Shown here: piece after piece, positions 16,095 to 25,056 of the stretch
Layout of the letters: each line of letters begins with the position of its first letter
Numbering within the stretch: the stretch's first letter is position 1
Origin: Collinsella tanakaei
GTDB taxonomy: Bacteria > Actinomycetota > Coriobacteriia > Coriobacteriales > Coriobacteriaceae
Assembly (NCBI RefSeq): GCF_016900375.1
Contig: NZ_JACJKB010000005.1
Location: 1 to 64,000, forward strand
Length of the DNA stretch: 64,000 bases
Reading direction: 5' to 3'
The notes under the pieces: generated by a model
The model's database searches: none
What the model was told of the DNA's origin: nothing
The model's input: the letters and a program-made list of their open reading frames with translations, nothing else
Program-made: the position numbers and the translations under genes

Positions 16095-17255
16095 TTAGGG
16101 GTGGCAGCGCCCACAGGGATCGTACCCAAGGGCGATGGCTTCGTCTCGGGTGCCAGTGAACTCCTGCTTGTTGTGGTCGGCCATCTGGTCCACCGATGAG
16201 CATGACGGCAGGTGGAACTTGCCGGTATTGGTGTTGAGGATGTATGTGACGCTCGGGCTTTCGGGTTCCGTCGTGCCGGCGTCCCGTGCGGGCGTCTGCT
16301 CCTGCACGGGTTCTGCCGGCGCCGCCTTGACGGTCGTCGAGCTGTAGCCGACGGCCGATGCGCCCGTATAGTCAATTTGGTACCCATTCGCCGCATTGAA
16401 CACGAAAACGCGCTGGTCGATCGACGCGTCATCGGAGCGCATGTCGATCCAAAGACCGCGGCAGATGGGTTCTGACCCCTCGTATGCGGGCGTGACCGCG
16501 TAGTACAGCCAGCCGTTCGGATGGCTGTCGAGGTAATCGCGTGCCCGGGACTCGCAGTACGCCATGCCGCCCCGATTATCGCGCTGGCCGACGTTCATGC
16601 ATCGCGTGCCGGCGACGATGTTCTCCCGGGCGGCGTTTCCGCCGAGGGAGTGGGCGAGCAGATGCGAGCGGTTCCACAGGTATCCCTTGTAATCTCGCTC
16701 GGTGATGCCGGGAACCACGGCGATCAGATTGTCCTGCGGCCAGCCGACGGGGTCATCTTCCACGGCGTCGTCATCGTCGCGAGTGTCGTCGCGGGCGGCA
16801 GCACGCTGGGCGCCCGTGATGCAGGCGACAACGCCGGCGGCGCGACCCAAACGATCGAGCGGCAGGTAGGCCACGGTTCCAGGTACGACTGCGGGATCAT
16901 AGGCGGCCGCACCGGTGACGGTGTAGTAGTCGGGGTACTGCGCTGCATCCCACGTAAGGTATGCGACGCCCTGTGGCTGCGGTTGCTCTTCTTGAGGCTG
17001 CTCGGAAGCAGGTTCGGGCAAGGGTTCTTGCGGTTCAGGGCCCGATTCGGAGATCTCGGGCGGTTGCTCGACAGCGTCAGTCTCCTCGACTACCTCCGCG
17101 CCGTCCGATTCTTCGACAGGCGTTTCCTCAGGCTCAGCTACCTGCGCGCTTTCATACGAAATCTCAGGAGCGGCATCTTTGTCCGAGTCGCCACAGCCGG
17201 TAAGCGCAAGCGCCAGGGCAAGCGCAAGCATGGCTATGAGTCGGGCGCACAACAT
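16095..17255 (-). CDS. Secreted DNA/RNA non-specific endonuclease lipoprotein
   Basis: The 386-residue protein opens with a lipoprotein signal peptide ending in LTGC, followed by an acidic and proline-rich linker to about residue 95. The nuclease domain has the features of DNA-entry nucleases: RLGRAAGVVACI, then YLWNRSHLLAHSLGGN with the likely catalytic His, NIVAGTRCMN and an EGSEPICRGLWIDM strand. A separate C-terminal module (FHLPSC...GYDPCGRCHP) has a Cys/His pattern like a small metal-binding domain. It probably degrades extracellular DNA at the cell surface. It stands alone, facing the att site. Confidence 0.85.
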   Translation of the reverse strand: MLCARLIAMLALALALALTGCGDSDKDAAPEISYESAQVAEPEETPVEESDGAEVVEETDAVEQPPEISESGPEPQEPLPEPASEQPQEEQPQPQGVAYLTWDAAQYPDYYTVTGAAAYDPAVVPGTVAYLPLDRLGRAAGVVACITGAQRAAARDDTRDDDDAVEDDPVGWPQDNLIAVVPGITERDYKGYLWNRSHLLAHSLGGNAARENIVAGTRCMNVGQRDNRGGMAYCESRARDYLDSHPNGWLYYAVTPAYEGSEPICRGLWIDMRSDDASIDQRVFVFNAANGYQIDYTGASAVGYSSTTVKAAPAEPVQEQTPARDAGTTEPESPSVTYILNTNTGKFHLPSCSSVDQMADHNKQEFTGTRDEAIALGYDPCGRCHP

Positions 17256-17391
17256 GGGGCTCTCCTGAGGAGTGACGTCTTACCGAAAGCTTACACCCCA
17301 GGTTGTATATCGTGGCGCGCGGGTCCTTTTCGGAACGCGAACGGTCGATCGGCTGCCGGCCAAGGTTCTCGCGCGCTGTGCCGGAGGCGAC

Positions 17392-17874
17392 CTAAAACAG
17401 CGGCAACTCGCCGGTCAGCGGATCGGCCTGCTCGGGGTAGAGCGGCTCCAGAGCCAGGCAGGTGTAGGTGGGCTCGCCGTGGAACTCGGTGTAGCCGGCG
17501 TCGCGCACGAGCGCCGAGATGAAGCCGGCCTCGCGGGCGCGACGGTCGAGATCGAGCAGCTCCTCCTCGGAGTCGACGTACACGCACACCTTCGCGACGC
17601 CCGCAGAAAACCACGCCTCGAGCGGCGATATAGCGGCCGCCGGCGCACCGATCTCGCCTGTCGTGGCGTCGAACACGGCATCTTCCATAGCCATGGGCGT
17701 CGGCGCGAGCTCGATCCAGTCGTCGCCCGCAATGCGGATGTCGTCGAGCCGCCCATCGCGCACGAGCGCCAGCAGCACTGCCTCCACGCAGGCATGACCC
17801 GCCTGAGCAGCAATCTTGCCCTTGCGCATCTTGAGGTCGCGGCGCATCACGATCATCTGCTTCGCTTTGTACAT
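17392..17874 (-). CDS. Peptidyl-tRNA hydrolase, Pth2 family
   Basis: The 160-residue protein contains the Pth2 hallmark near its N-terminus: MRRDLKMRKGKIAAQAGHA, followed by a helix. It ends with the typical DAGYTEFHGEPTYTCLALEP block. The enzyme recycles peptidyl-tRNA. Pth2 is standard in archaea and eukaryotes and less common in bacteria; it is often longer there, as here, through an insertion around residues 50-85. It is a single gene with its own promoter region. Confidence 0.85.
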   Translation of the reverse strand: MYKAKQMIVMRRDLKMRKGKIAAQAGHACVEAVLLALVRDGRLDDIRIAGDDWIELAPTPMAMEDAVFDATTGEIGAPAAAISPLEAWFSAGVAKVCVYVDSEEELLDLDRRAREAGFISALVRDAGYTEFHGEPTYTCLALEPLYPEQADPLTGELPLF

Positions 17875-18185
17875 AGCGGGTCTCCTCGGGACTCGATCTT
17901 GCGCGCGGCGGCTGCCGCGCAGGGTCGCATTCTAGCGCATCTGCTCGACGAGCGCGTCAATTCTGGATAAGTCAGATTGCGCCTCCGGTTCTGCAATCGC
18001 TCGAAGCCAGAATATATCCGGCAAGGGATGAAGGGCCCCGCTTCTGCCGGCCGTTCATCCTCCAGGGTGTTCAACCGGCGCGACGCGCATGATACCCTGA
18101 GGGATGACCTTATGTTTTATTGTATGAGGGGAGGCAGGCGGACTTTTGGCCCTAAAGGGCTGGGCGACAGTTCCGTCTGAGGGAA
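17875..18185. other. Intergenic region, divergent promoters
   Basis: The interval lies between the divergent Pth2 and DUF3089 genes and must hold both promoters. I see no RNA gene or repeat of the intergenic families in it. A short inverted repeat, GCCCTAAAGGGC, lies at about 18149-18160. Confidence 0.4.
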
Positions 18186-19289
18186 ATGCGTAGCGCTGCA
18201 TATCGAATCGCCATGGCTTTCATCACGGTGTGGATGGGCGCGCTCCTATCCGCCTGCGCCCAAAGCGCCCCGCAAGCGGATGGCTCAACTGCTCCCGGCG
18301 CGGATTCCGCGCAGCCATCGCCGACGGCGGCCGCCTCTGCTGTCGCCGACTACGCGCAGTCCGCCAACTGGGCGTATCTCGAGGCCGATGCGCCTGCGAC
18401 CGACGCCAACGTCGACATCTTCTTCGTTTGTCCTTCGGCATACGATGCTCAGGACGGTGCCCTCAACATGCCGCTCGACAAGGAGGAAACCAAGGACCGC
18501 TTCCTCGGCGCGGTCAACATGGAGAAGGGCATCTACGATCAGGACGCCGCCGAGAGCGACAATCGCTTCTTTGCGCCGTACTACCAGCAGATCAGCTTCC
18601 AGGTGTACGAGATGCCCGAGGCCGAGCGCGAGCCGTATCTCCAGATCGCCTACGCGGATGTCGAGGCAGCCTTCGAGTACTACCTGGCGCACTACAACGA
18701 CGGCCGTCCCTTCATCTTGGCAGGCTTCTCGCAGGGTGCCGATATGCTCTTGCGCCTTATGAAGGAGCATTTCGACGATCCGGCGCTCCAGGAGCAGCTC
18801 GTCGCCTGCTACGCCATCGGCTGGCGCATAACGCAGGACGACATCGACGCATATCCGCAGCTCAAGATGGCGCAGAGCGAGAGCGACACGGGCACGATCA
18901 TCTCGTTTAACAGCGAGTCGCCCGAAACAACCGGCTCGCTGCTTGTGCCCGAGGGTGTGAAGACATTCGCCATCAACCCGCTCAATTGGAAAACGGACAG
19001 CACCCCGGCCAACAGGAGCGAGAACAAGGGGGCGTGCTTCACCGACCGCACCGGGGCGATCACCGAGGAGATTCCCGGACTCACCGGCGGCTACATCGAC
19101 GAAGTCCGCGGCACGCTCAAGGTGACCGACGTCACGTCCGACGAGTACACGCCAGGCCTATCCATCTTCCAGGACGGCGTGTTCCACCGCTTCGACTTCC
19201 AGTTCTTCTACCGCAACCTGCAGGAGAACGTGGCGGTGCGCACCGAGGCCTACATGGAGGAGCGAGCCACTCTGGCCGAAGCGGCGTAA
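18186..19289 (+). CDS. DUF3089 lipoprotein, first of a tandem pair
   Basis: The 367-residue protein has an N-terminal signal ending in LLSACAQ (lipobox) and a short Ala/Pro linker. It then has a DUF3089 alpha/beta-hydrolase-like domain: VDIFFVCPSAYD, AESDNRFFAPYYQQ, and the nucleophile elbow in ILAGFSQGAD. The family's substrate is unknown; an extracellular esterase or lipase role is plausible. The next gene encodes a close paralogue, so the pair arose by tandem duplication. Confidence 0.82.
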   Translation: MRSAAYRIAMAFITVWMGALLSACAQSAPQADGSTAPGADSAQPSPTAAASAVADYAQSANWAYLEADAPATDANVDIFFVCPSAYDAQDGALNMPLDKEETKDRFLGAVNMEKGIYDQDAAESDNRFFAPYYQQISFQVYEMPEAEREPYLQIAYADVEAAFEYYLAHYNDGRPFILAGFSQGADMLLRLMKEHFDDPALQEQLVACYAIGWRITQDDIDAYPQLKMAQSESDTGTIISFNSESPETTGSLLVPEGVKTFAINPLNWKTDSTPANRSENKGACFTDRTGAITEEIPGLTGGYIDEVRGTLKVTDVTSDEYTPGLSIFQDGVFHRFDFQFFYRNLQENVAVRTEAYMEERATLAEAA

Positions 19290-19467
19290 ATCCTGCGTGC
19301 GGCCATCCGCGCTCCAATCTCGCGATTCGTGCCGACGTTTTCGCGCGCGGCGGCATATCCGCTACCCTGTGAAGCGGTTCAGCTGTTGCTGTGTTGTCGC
19401 GCGAAAGGAGCGGGGCAGCTGCAGGCCTGCTATCGCGGGGCCCGTGGTCGCCCAAACGGATATGTGC

Positions 19468-20553
19468 ATGAAAGTTCGTCGTCTGGCATCGACCCTAATC
19501 GTCCTCTGCCTGGGGCTTGCTCTTTGCGGATGCGCGCAGGAGCAAGACGGCCCGCAGGCCTCCGGCTCGGCCATCGCGTCGGCCGTGGGCTCCGCGTCGC
19601 CAGAGCCGCCCGCAGCCCCCGCCGCTACCGACTACGCGCAGACCGCGAGCTGGGCGTACCTCGAAACGGACGCCCCGGCAACCGACACCAACGCCGACGT
19701 CTTCTTCATCTGCCCCTCCGTCTACGGCGGTACGGACGACGCCTGCAACATGTCGCTTGCCGACGAGGAAACCAAGGAGAGCTTCGTCGGGGCCATCAAC
19801 ATGGAGAAGGGCATCTACGACCAGGACGCCGCCGAGAGCGACAACCGGTTCTTCGCGCCGTACTACCAGCAGATTGGCCTGAATGTCTACGAGCTGCCCG
19901 AGGCCGAGCGCGAGCCGTATCTCAAGATCGCTTACGCCGACGTCAAAGCCGCCTTCGAGTACTACCTGGCGTGCTACAACGACGGCCGGCCTATCATCCT
20001 GGCCGGTTTCTCGCAGGGCGCCGACCTGTGCATCCGCCTCATGAAAGACCTGTTCGACGACCCGGTGCTGCAGGAGCGGCTCGTCGCCTGCTACGCCATC
20101 GGCTGGCGCGTCACGGCCGACGAGGTCGAGCAGCATCCGCAGCTCAAGATGGCGCAGGGCGAGAGCGACGCCGGCGTGATCGTGTCCTTTAACAGCGAGT
20201 CGCCCGACACGGACGATTCCCTGGTCGTGCCCGAGGGCGAAAAGACCCTCGCCATCAACCCGCTCAATTGGAAGACCGACGATACCCCGGCCGACAGGAG
20301 CGAAAACGAGGGCGCGTGCTTCACGGATTACAGCGGTAGCATCACGAGCGAAATCCCCGAGCTCACCGGCGCCTACATCGATGACGCCCGCGGCACGCTC
20401 AAGGCGTCCGATGTCACGCCCGATGACTACCCGGCCGGCCTCTCCATCTTCGAGGACGGCGTCTACCACCTGTACGACTACCAGTTCTTCTACCGCAACC
20501 TGCAGGAGAACGTGCAGGTGCGCCTCGATACCTATCTGGACGAGGCGGCCTAA
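19468..20553 (+). CDS. DUF3089 lipoprotein, second of a tandem pair
   Basis: The 361-residue protein resembles its upstream neighbour along its whole length, including VFFICPSVYG, AESDNRFFAPYYQQ and GFSQGAD. The signal peptide ends in LCGCAQ. The frame is open upstream, but the signal sequence fixes the start at 19468 or the ATG at 19462; neither has a good ribosome-binding site. The divergent N-terminal linkers and conserved catalytic domains fit duplication followed by selection on the enzyme. Confidence 0.8.
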   Translation: MKVRRLASTLIVLCLGLALCGCAQEQDGPQASGSAIASAVGSASPEPPAAPAATDYAQTASWAYLETDAPATDTNADVFFICPSVYGGTDDACNMSLADEETKESFVGAINMEKGIYDQDAAESDNRFFAPYYQQIGLNVYELPEAEREPYLKIAYADVKAAFEYYLACYNDGRPIILAGFSQGADLCIRLMKDLFDDPVLQERLVACYAIGWRVTADEVEQHPQLKMAQGESDAGVIVSFNSESPDTDDSLVVPEGEKTLAINPLNWKTDDTPADRSENEGACFTDYSGSITSEIPELTGAYIDDARGTLKASDVTPDDYPAGLSIFEDGVYHLYDYQFFYRNLQENVQVRLDTYLDEAA

Positions 20554-20602
20554 GACGCCCCGGGGCGAGCCGGACGGTCTTACGCCGCCAGCCGCCGACC
20601 CC

Positions 20603-21235
20603 CTATGCGCTCACATCCGGGCACACGGCGCCCACGATATCGAGCGTCCACGTGGGGCTGTCGATGCCCTCCGCTGACACGCTGCCCCAGGTCGCATAGG
20701 CAAAATCCATGCCCGCATTGCGCGCCGCTTCGTAATCGGAGCGCGCATCGCCAACGTACAGGGCGTCGCCCGGCGCGATGTCCAGCTGGTCTGCGCACAT
20801 GAGCAGGGGAGTCGGATCGGGCTTGTGGCGGTCGGTGTCATCGGCGAGCACGGCGGCGGCCATGTAGCGGTCGAGGCCTTTCGCCACCATGTCCAGCTCA
20901 TACTGGCGGCGCGTCTTGGCCGACACGACTGCCTGCAGCACGTCCCGCTCCCGCAGCGCCTCGAACACGCGGTCAAAGCCCTTGTAGAGCGTGGCGCCTT
21001 CCTCGTATTCGTTGGCGTAGCGCACCCAGCGCGCGTAGGTGCCCTGCGGGTCGGCCACGCCGAGCTCCTCCATGACCTTCATGCCCGGATAGGCGGCAAA
21101 TCGCAGCACCTGCTCGAAGGCCCAGTCCTCGCCGGTCTCCTCCTTGATGATGCGCATCAGGGGATACATATTCATGTTCAGCGTGTTCAGCACGGTGCCG
21201 TCGATATCGTAGATGACGGCGCGGTAGCGGTTCAT
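20603..21235 (-). CDS. HAD-superfamily phosphatase
   Basis: The protein has 210 residues from the ATG at 21235, which follows GGAGG; the open frame upstream is spurious. Motif I is YDIDGTVLNT, motif II is VVSAKT, motif III is KPDPTPLL and motif IV is YVGDARSDYEAARNAG. The alpha-helical cap of about 80 residues after motif I matches phosphoglycolate-phosphatase-like members. The substrate cannot be told from sequence. It converges with the DUF3089 genes. Confidence 0.85.
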   Translation of the reverse strand: MNRYRAVIYDIDGTVLNTLNMNMYPLMRIIKEETGEDWAFEQVLRFAAYPGMKVMEELGVADPQGTYARWVRYANEYEEGATLYKGFDRVFEALRERDVLQAVVSAKTRRQYELDMVAKGLDRYMAAAVLADDTDRHKPDPTPLLMCADQLDIAPGDALYVGDARSDYEAARNAGMDFAYATWGSVSAEGIDSPTWTLDIVGAVCPDVSA

Positions 21236-21248
21236 GGGCGCCTCCGAG

Positions 21249-21279
21249 TGAAAGTTTGGGACCTGTCCCCTAACTTTCA
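21249..21279. repeat. REP-like hairpin, 31-nt TGAAAGTT family, inverted copy
   Basis: TGAAAGTT at the left and AACTTTCA at the right flank TGGGACCTGTCCCCT, the core in the opposite orientation to the copy at 15774. It lies 14 bases upstream of the HAD phosphatase start codon, so it would be in that gene's 5' leader or promoter. Confidence 0.7.
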
Positions 21280-21530
21280 TGGTCTCATGGTGCGTGTGGG
21301 GCAGCACGGTGGTTTTACTGCCGGCTGTGTCAATCCCGGGGCTAGGACGTCTTGATGCGTTAACCGATGACATGTCACCGATTGCCGGAAAATGATGTCC
21401 TAATATGCCTGCGGAAACACACCTGTCACACAATTTCAGTACGCTTTTATGCACGCGTCGGTCTTGGCGCAAAGGGAAAGGGCCTGTAGCGTGAAGCTGC
21501 AGGTAAATCGGTATACAAATAGGAGGGCTT

Positions 21531-22973
21531 ATGGCTGCAACCGAGAAAGCTGCGGCAACGGCAACGCCTGCGGGCGGCGCCGAAACCAAGAAGCGCAAAT
21601 TCAAGGTTCCGCACACCTTCGTGATCATCACTGTCATCATCCTGGCGGTCACGGCGCTGACGTGGATCGTCCCGGCCGGTCAGTACGTGCGCTACGAGGA
21701 CCCCGTGAGCGGCCAGATGCTGGTCGACCCCGAGCAGTTCTCGTATATCGAGCAGACGCCGGTCAACCCGCTGCTCATCCCGCTCTACATCGTCGACGCC
21801 ATGTGCAGCCGCATCGACCTGATGCTGCTCATCATGTTCTCGGGCGGCGCGTTCATCTTCATCACGAAGTCCGGCGCGCTCCAGTCGCTCGTCGCAAAGG
21901 TCGCGAAGGCGTTCCAGAACCGCCTGTTCCTGTTCATTCCCATCATGACCACCGTGTTCGCGCTCATCTGCACGACGCAGGGCGTCAACCAGTTCATCGC
22001 GTTCGCGCCGATCGTCGTCATGATCGCGATGGCGATGGGCCTGGACTCCATCACGGGCGTGGCGATCATCCTGCTCGGAGGCTCTGTGGGCTTCTCAACC
22101 GGTACGTTCAACCCGTCGACGACCCTCATCGCACAGGAGATCGCCGGCCTCGCGCCGTACTCCGGCCTGTGGTACCGCGCCATCAACCTCGTGGTGTTCC
22201 TGGTCGTCGTCAACGTCTACCTCGTGCACTATGCGAACAAGATCCGCAAGGACCCCACGAAGAGCCCCATGTACGAGCTCGATAAGGACAACGAGTTCAA
22301 GCACCTCGACATCGAGTCGTTCGGCTCGATGACGCTCCGCAAAACGCTCATCATCCTCGCGCTCGTGGCAGCGCTCGCCGCCATGGTCGTCGGCAGCGTG
22401 AGCTTCGGTTGGGATACCCCTGAGCTCGCCGCGGTGTTCCTCGCGCTCGCTGTTGTCGAGGGCTTCCTTGCGGGCGAGACCCCTTCGTCGCTGTCCTCCG
22501 AGTTCCTGACCGGCTGCAAGGGCATGCTCTCCGCCGCCATGGTCATCGGTCTGGCGACGTCCATCTCCTCGATCATGACCGCCGGCAACATCACCGACAC
22601 GGTCATCCATTTCATGGCCGGCGTCATGGAGGGCACGCCTTCCTTCCTCATCGGCCCGGTCATGTTCCTGGCCAACGTGCTCGTCAGCTTCGTCATCGTG
22701 TCCGGTTCCGGCATGGCCTCGGCCGTCATCCCGATCACCGCGCCGCTGGGCGACCTGCTCGGGCTCACGCGCCAGTCCACCGTCCTCGCGTTCAACTTCT
22801 CCGACGGCTTCTCCAACTACGTGCAGCCGCACTCCACGGCCCTCATGGGCATGCTCGGCGCGGTCAACATCCCGTACGACCGCTGGATGGCCTTCATGTG
22901 GAAGCTGTATCTCATCATCCTTGCGGTCAGCTGCGTGATGATGGTGATCGCCCAGGCCATCGGCTACGTGTAA
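21531..22973 (+). CDS. YfcC family (DcuC-like) membrane transporter
   Basis: The 480-residue protein has about 12 hydrophobic segments and the features of the YfcC/DcuC superfamily: TWIVPAGQYVRYED after the first helix, LLIMFSGGAFIFITKSGAL, and GGSVGFSTGTFNPSTT. Members carry dicarboxylates, amino acids or small peptides. The M20 amidohydrolase that follows suggests uptake of an acylated or peptide-like compound that is hydrolysed inside. The start follows AGGAGGGCTT. A REP hairpin begins on the base after the stop codon. Confidence 0.88.
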   Translation: MAATEKAAATATPAGGAETKKRKFKVPHTFVIITVIILAVTALTWIVPAGQYVRYEDPVSGQMLVDPEQFSYIEQTPVNPLLIPLYIVDAMCSRIDLMLLIMFSGGAFIFITKSGALQSLVAKVAKAFQNRLFLFIPIMTTVFALICTTQGVNQFIAFAPIVVMIAMAMGLDSITGVAIILLGGSVGFSTGTFNPSTTLIAQEIAGLAPYSGLWYRAINLVVFLVVVNVYLVHYANKIRKDPTKSPMYELDKDNEFKHLDIESFGSMTLRKTLIILALVAALAAMVVGSVSFGWDTPELAAVFLALAVVEGFLAGETPSSLSSEFLTGCKGMLSAAMVIGLATSISSIMTAGNITDTVIHFMAGVMEGTPSFLIGPVMFLANVLVSFVIVSGSGMASAVIPITAPLGDLLGLTRQSTVLAFNFSDGFSNYVQPHSTALMGMLGAVNIPYDRWMAFMWKLYLIILAVSCVMMVIAQAIGYV

Positions 22974-23004
22974 TGAAAGTTTGGGGACAGGTCCCAAACT
23001 TTCA
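22974..23004. repeat. REP-like hairpin, 31-nt TGAAAGTT family
   Basis: TGAAAGTT and AACTTTCA pair fully around TGGGGACAGGTCCCA. It starts directly after the transporter stop codon and lies inside the transporter-amidohydrolase operon, so it would be in the mRNA. Confidence 0.78.
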
Positions 23005-23030
23005 CCGTTGACATCGGAAAGGAGTTTCAC

Positions 23031-24215
23031 ATGGCTATCACCAAAGACGAGCTGTTCTCGTATGTGGACGACCAGCGCGATGGCCTTGTTGCCATGGCCG
23101 ATCACATCTTCGACAACCCCGAGTACGACGGTAAGGAGTACGAGGCTTCCGCGCTGATTTCCGGCGAGCTCGAGCGCCACGGCTTTACTGTGGAGCGCGG
23201 GATCGGCGGGTTCGAGACGGCCTTCCGCGCGGTTTACACCGTGGGCGAGGGCGGGCCTTCGATCGGCCTTCTGTGCGAGTACGACGCGCTGATCGGCCTG
23301 GGGCACGGCTGCGGCCACCACATGCAGGGCCCCGCGATCCTGGGCGCCGCGTTTGCGGTCCAGCGCGCGCTGACCGATGGCGCGCAGCCCTACAAGCTCG
23401 TGGTGTACGGCACGCCTGCCGAGGAGACGCAGGGCGCCAAGGCGACCATGATCAAGAACGGCTGCTTCCACGACATCGACGTGGCACTCATGATGCACGG
23501 CTCGCCCACGACCTGCACCGATGTGCGCTGCCTGGCCGACCAGACCTTCGTGGCGCGCTTCCATGGCCACCGTGCGCATGCCGCGCTCGCTCCCGACCAA
23601 GGCCGCAGCGCCTTCGACGCGCTGCTCGTGGCCTTCAACGGCATCGAGTTTTTGCGCGAGCACGTGAGCGACGACACGCGCATGCACTACACGGTGAGCA
23701 AACTGCCCGGACCGTCCAACGTGGTTCCCGCCGAGGCGGAGGGCGTGTTCTCGCTGCGTTCGTTCTCGAAGGAGAACCTCGAGGGCGTCGTCGCGCGCTT
23801 CAAGGACATCGTGAAGGGCGCCGCGCTCATCGCGGGCGTCGATTACGATGTCGAGCTCAAGCACGACTTCTATAACAAGATCCCCGTGCTCAAGCTGAAC
23901 GAGCTGCTGATGGAGAACGCCAAGCTCGCGGGCGCACCGCGCCTATCCGCCCCGCGCGAGAAGACCGGTTCGACCGACTTCGGCAACGTCATGTACGAGG
24001 TTCCGGGTTCGTGCATCCGCGTGGCATTCGTGCCCGTGGGCACGTCGTCGCACTCGCAGGAGTTCATCGACGCAGGCAAGACCGAGGATGCGCACAACGC
24101 CGTGATCTACGGCGCCAAGGCGATTGCCGGCACCGCCTATGACCTCGTGACCACGCCCGAGCTCATGGACGCCGTGCGCGAGGAGTTCGCCCAGAACAAG
24201 AAGACGAACGCATAG
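23031..24215 (+). CDS. M20 family metallo-amidohydrolase
   Basis: The 394-residue protein matches the M20/AbgB-like amidohydrolase family. Metal-site motifs are CEYDALIGLGHGCGHHMQG, GTPAEETQGAK and ALMMHGSP. The dimerisation insert lies in the middle (FHGHRAHAALAPDQGRSA). Such enzymes remove acyl or amino-acid groups, for example from p-aminobenzoyl-glutamate or N-acyl amino acids. It lies 57 bases after the YfcC transporter, separated by a REP hairpin, and most likely acts on its substrate. Confidence 0.88.
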   Translation: MAITKDELFSYVDDQRDGLVAMADHIFDNPEYDGKEYEASALISGELERHGFTVERGIGGFETAFRAVYTVGEGGPSIGLLCEYDALIGLGHGCGHHMQGPAILGAAFAVQRALTDGAQPYKLVVYGTPAEETQGAKATMIKNGCFHDIDVALMMHGSPTTCTDVRCLADQTFVARFHGHRAHAALAPDQGRSAFDALLVAFNGIEFLREHVSDDTRMHYTVSKLPGPSNVVPAEAEGVFSLRSFSKENLEGVVARFKDIVKGAALIAGVDYDVELKHDFYNKIPVLKLNELLMENAKLAGAPRLSAPREKTGSTDFGNVMYEVPGSCIRVAFVPVGTSSHSQEFIDAGKTEDAHNAVIYGAKAIAGTAYDLVTTPELMDAVREEFAQNKKTNA

Positions 24216-24332
24216 GGATCGCCGCTGCATTCGATGCGCGAACTGCCCGGTCTCGGCCCTCCGCCGAGACCGGGCAGTACATATTCTGGGATGCAATTCC
24301 GGGGGCGGTGCAGCCCTCCGGGGCGAGGCCCG

Positions 24333-24434
24333 TGCAAATTCGGGGACAGGCCCCAAACTTTCATTGCTAGGCTCCCTTGCTCCAAGCTTGAACCCACCAG
24401 CAATGAAAGTTTGGGGCCTGTCCCCGAATTTGCA
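24333..24434. repeat. REPIN-like pair: two 31-nt hairpins in inverted orientation
   Basis: Copies at 24333-24363 and 24404-24434 are exact reverse complements of each other, and the identity extends into GTGCAAATT on one side and CATTGCT on the other, about 37 bases in all. The spacer is about 33 bases. One arm of each copy is GCAAATT instead of TGAAAGTT. It lies between the convergent amidohydrolase and carbonic anhydrase genes. Confidence 0.82.
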
Positions 24435-24436
24435 CC

Positions 24437-24931
24437 TCACAGCTGGGCGCGGGCCTCTTCTACGTAGAGCTGGGCGTTTGCCAGGTTGTGCTCGCGCTCC
24501 TCGGGGGTGACGGCGCGCACTGTCCGCGCCGGGCTGCCGATGACGAGCGTCCCCGCCGGGATGTGCTTGCCCTGCGTGACGAGGGCGCCTGCGCCCACGA
24601 TGCAGCCCTCGCCGATGACGGCGCCGTTCAGGATGATGGCGCCCATGCCGACGAGCGTGCCGTCGCCGATCGTGCAGCCGTGTACGATGGCGCCGTGGCC
24701 CACGGTCACGTTCCTGCCGATACGTACCGGGCAGCCGTGGTCGACATGCACCACGCAGCCGTCCTGGATGTTCGAGCCTTCGCCGACGGCGATGCTGTCG
24801 ACATCGCCGCGCAGAACCGCGTTGTACCAGATGCTCGCGTTGCGCTCGATGCGCACGTCGCCGCGGACGACGGCTCCCTCGGCGATGAAGGCTTCGGGAT
24901 CGATGGCGGGCTGCGTGTTCTCGGCGCTCAT
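24437..24931 (-). CDS. Gamma-type carbonic anhydrase family protein
   Basis: The 164-residue protein is a left-handed beta-helix with hexapeptide repeats. The conserved histidines of the gamma-carbonic anhydrase/YrdA family are visible: VHVDHG, then TVGHGAIVHGC. The opening (AVVRGDVRIERNASIWYNAVLRGD) is characteristic. Carbonic anhydrase activity is not certain; many family members have only a structural metal site. The start at 24931 follows GGAGCC; the longer open frame crosses a hairpin and is not used. Confidence 0.87.
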   Translation of the reverse strand: MSAENTQPAIDPEAFIAEGAVVRGDVRIERNASIWYNAVLRGDVDSIAVGEGSNIQDGCVVHVDHGCPVRIGRNVTVGHGAIVHGCTIGDGTLVGMGAIILNGAVIGEGCIVGAGALVTQGKHIPAGTLVIGSPARTVRAVTPEEREHNLANAQLYVEEARAQL

Positions 24932-24992
24932 GGCGGCTCCTTTCGACGGTAAGGGTATTATCGCCCAGCCGGGGCGCACGGCGTTGCCAACA

Positions 24993-25030
24993 AACGAGGG
25001 CCTGTCACCGCGTGGCGACAGGCCCTCGTT
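24993..25030. terminator. 14-bp hairpin terminator
   Basis: AACGAGGGCCTGTC at 24993-25006 pairs perfectly with 25017-25030. It lies downstream of the leftward carbonic anhydrase promoter side and just after the stop of the leftward NlpC/P60 gene at 25057, so it ends that transcript. Confidence 0.65.
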
Positions 25031-25056
25031 GTCATGTGAGATAAGGTCGACAGCCC

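Noticed and set aside
22095-23864. 589-codon antisense open frame over the transporter and amidohydrolase
   Set aside because: It has the same GC-driven origin, and no recognisable domain. The same holds for 32590-34320, 35922-37286, 38316-39896, 51967-53829 and 53702-55708.
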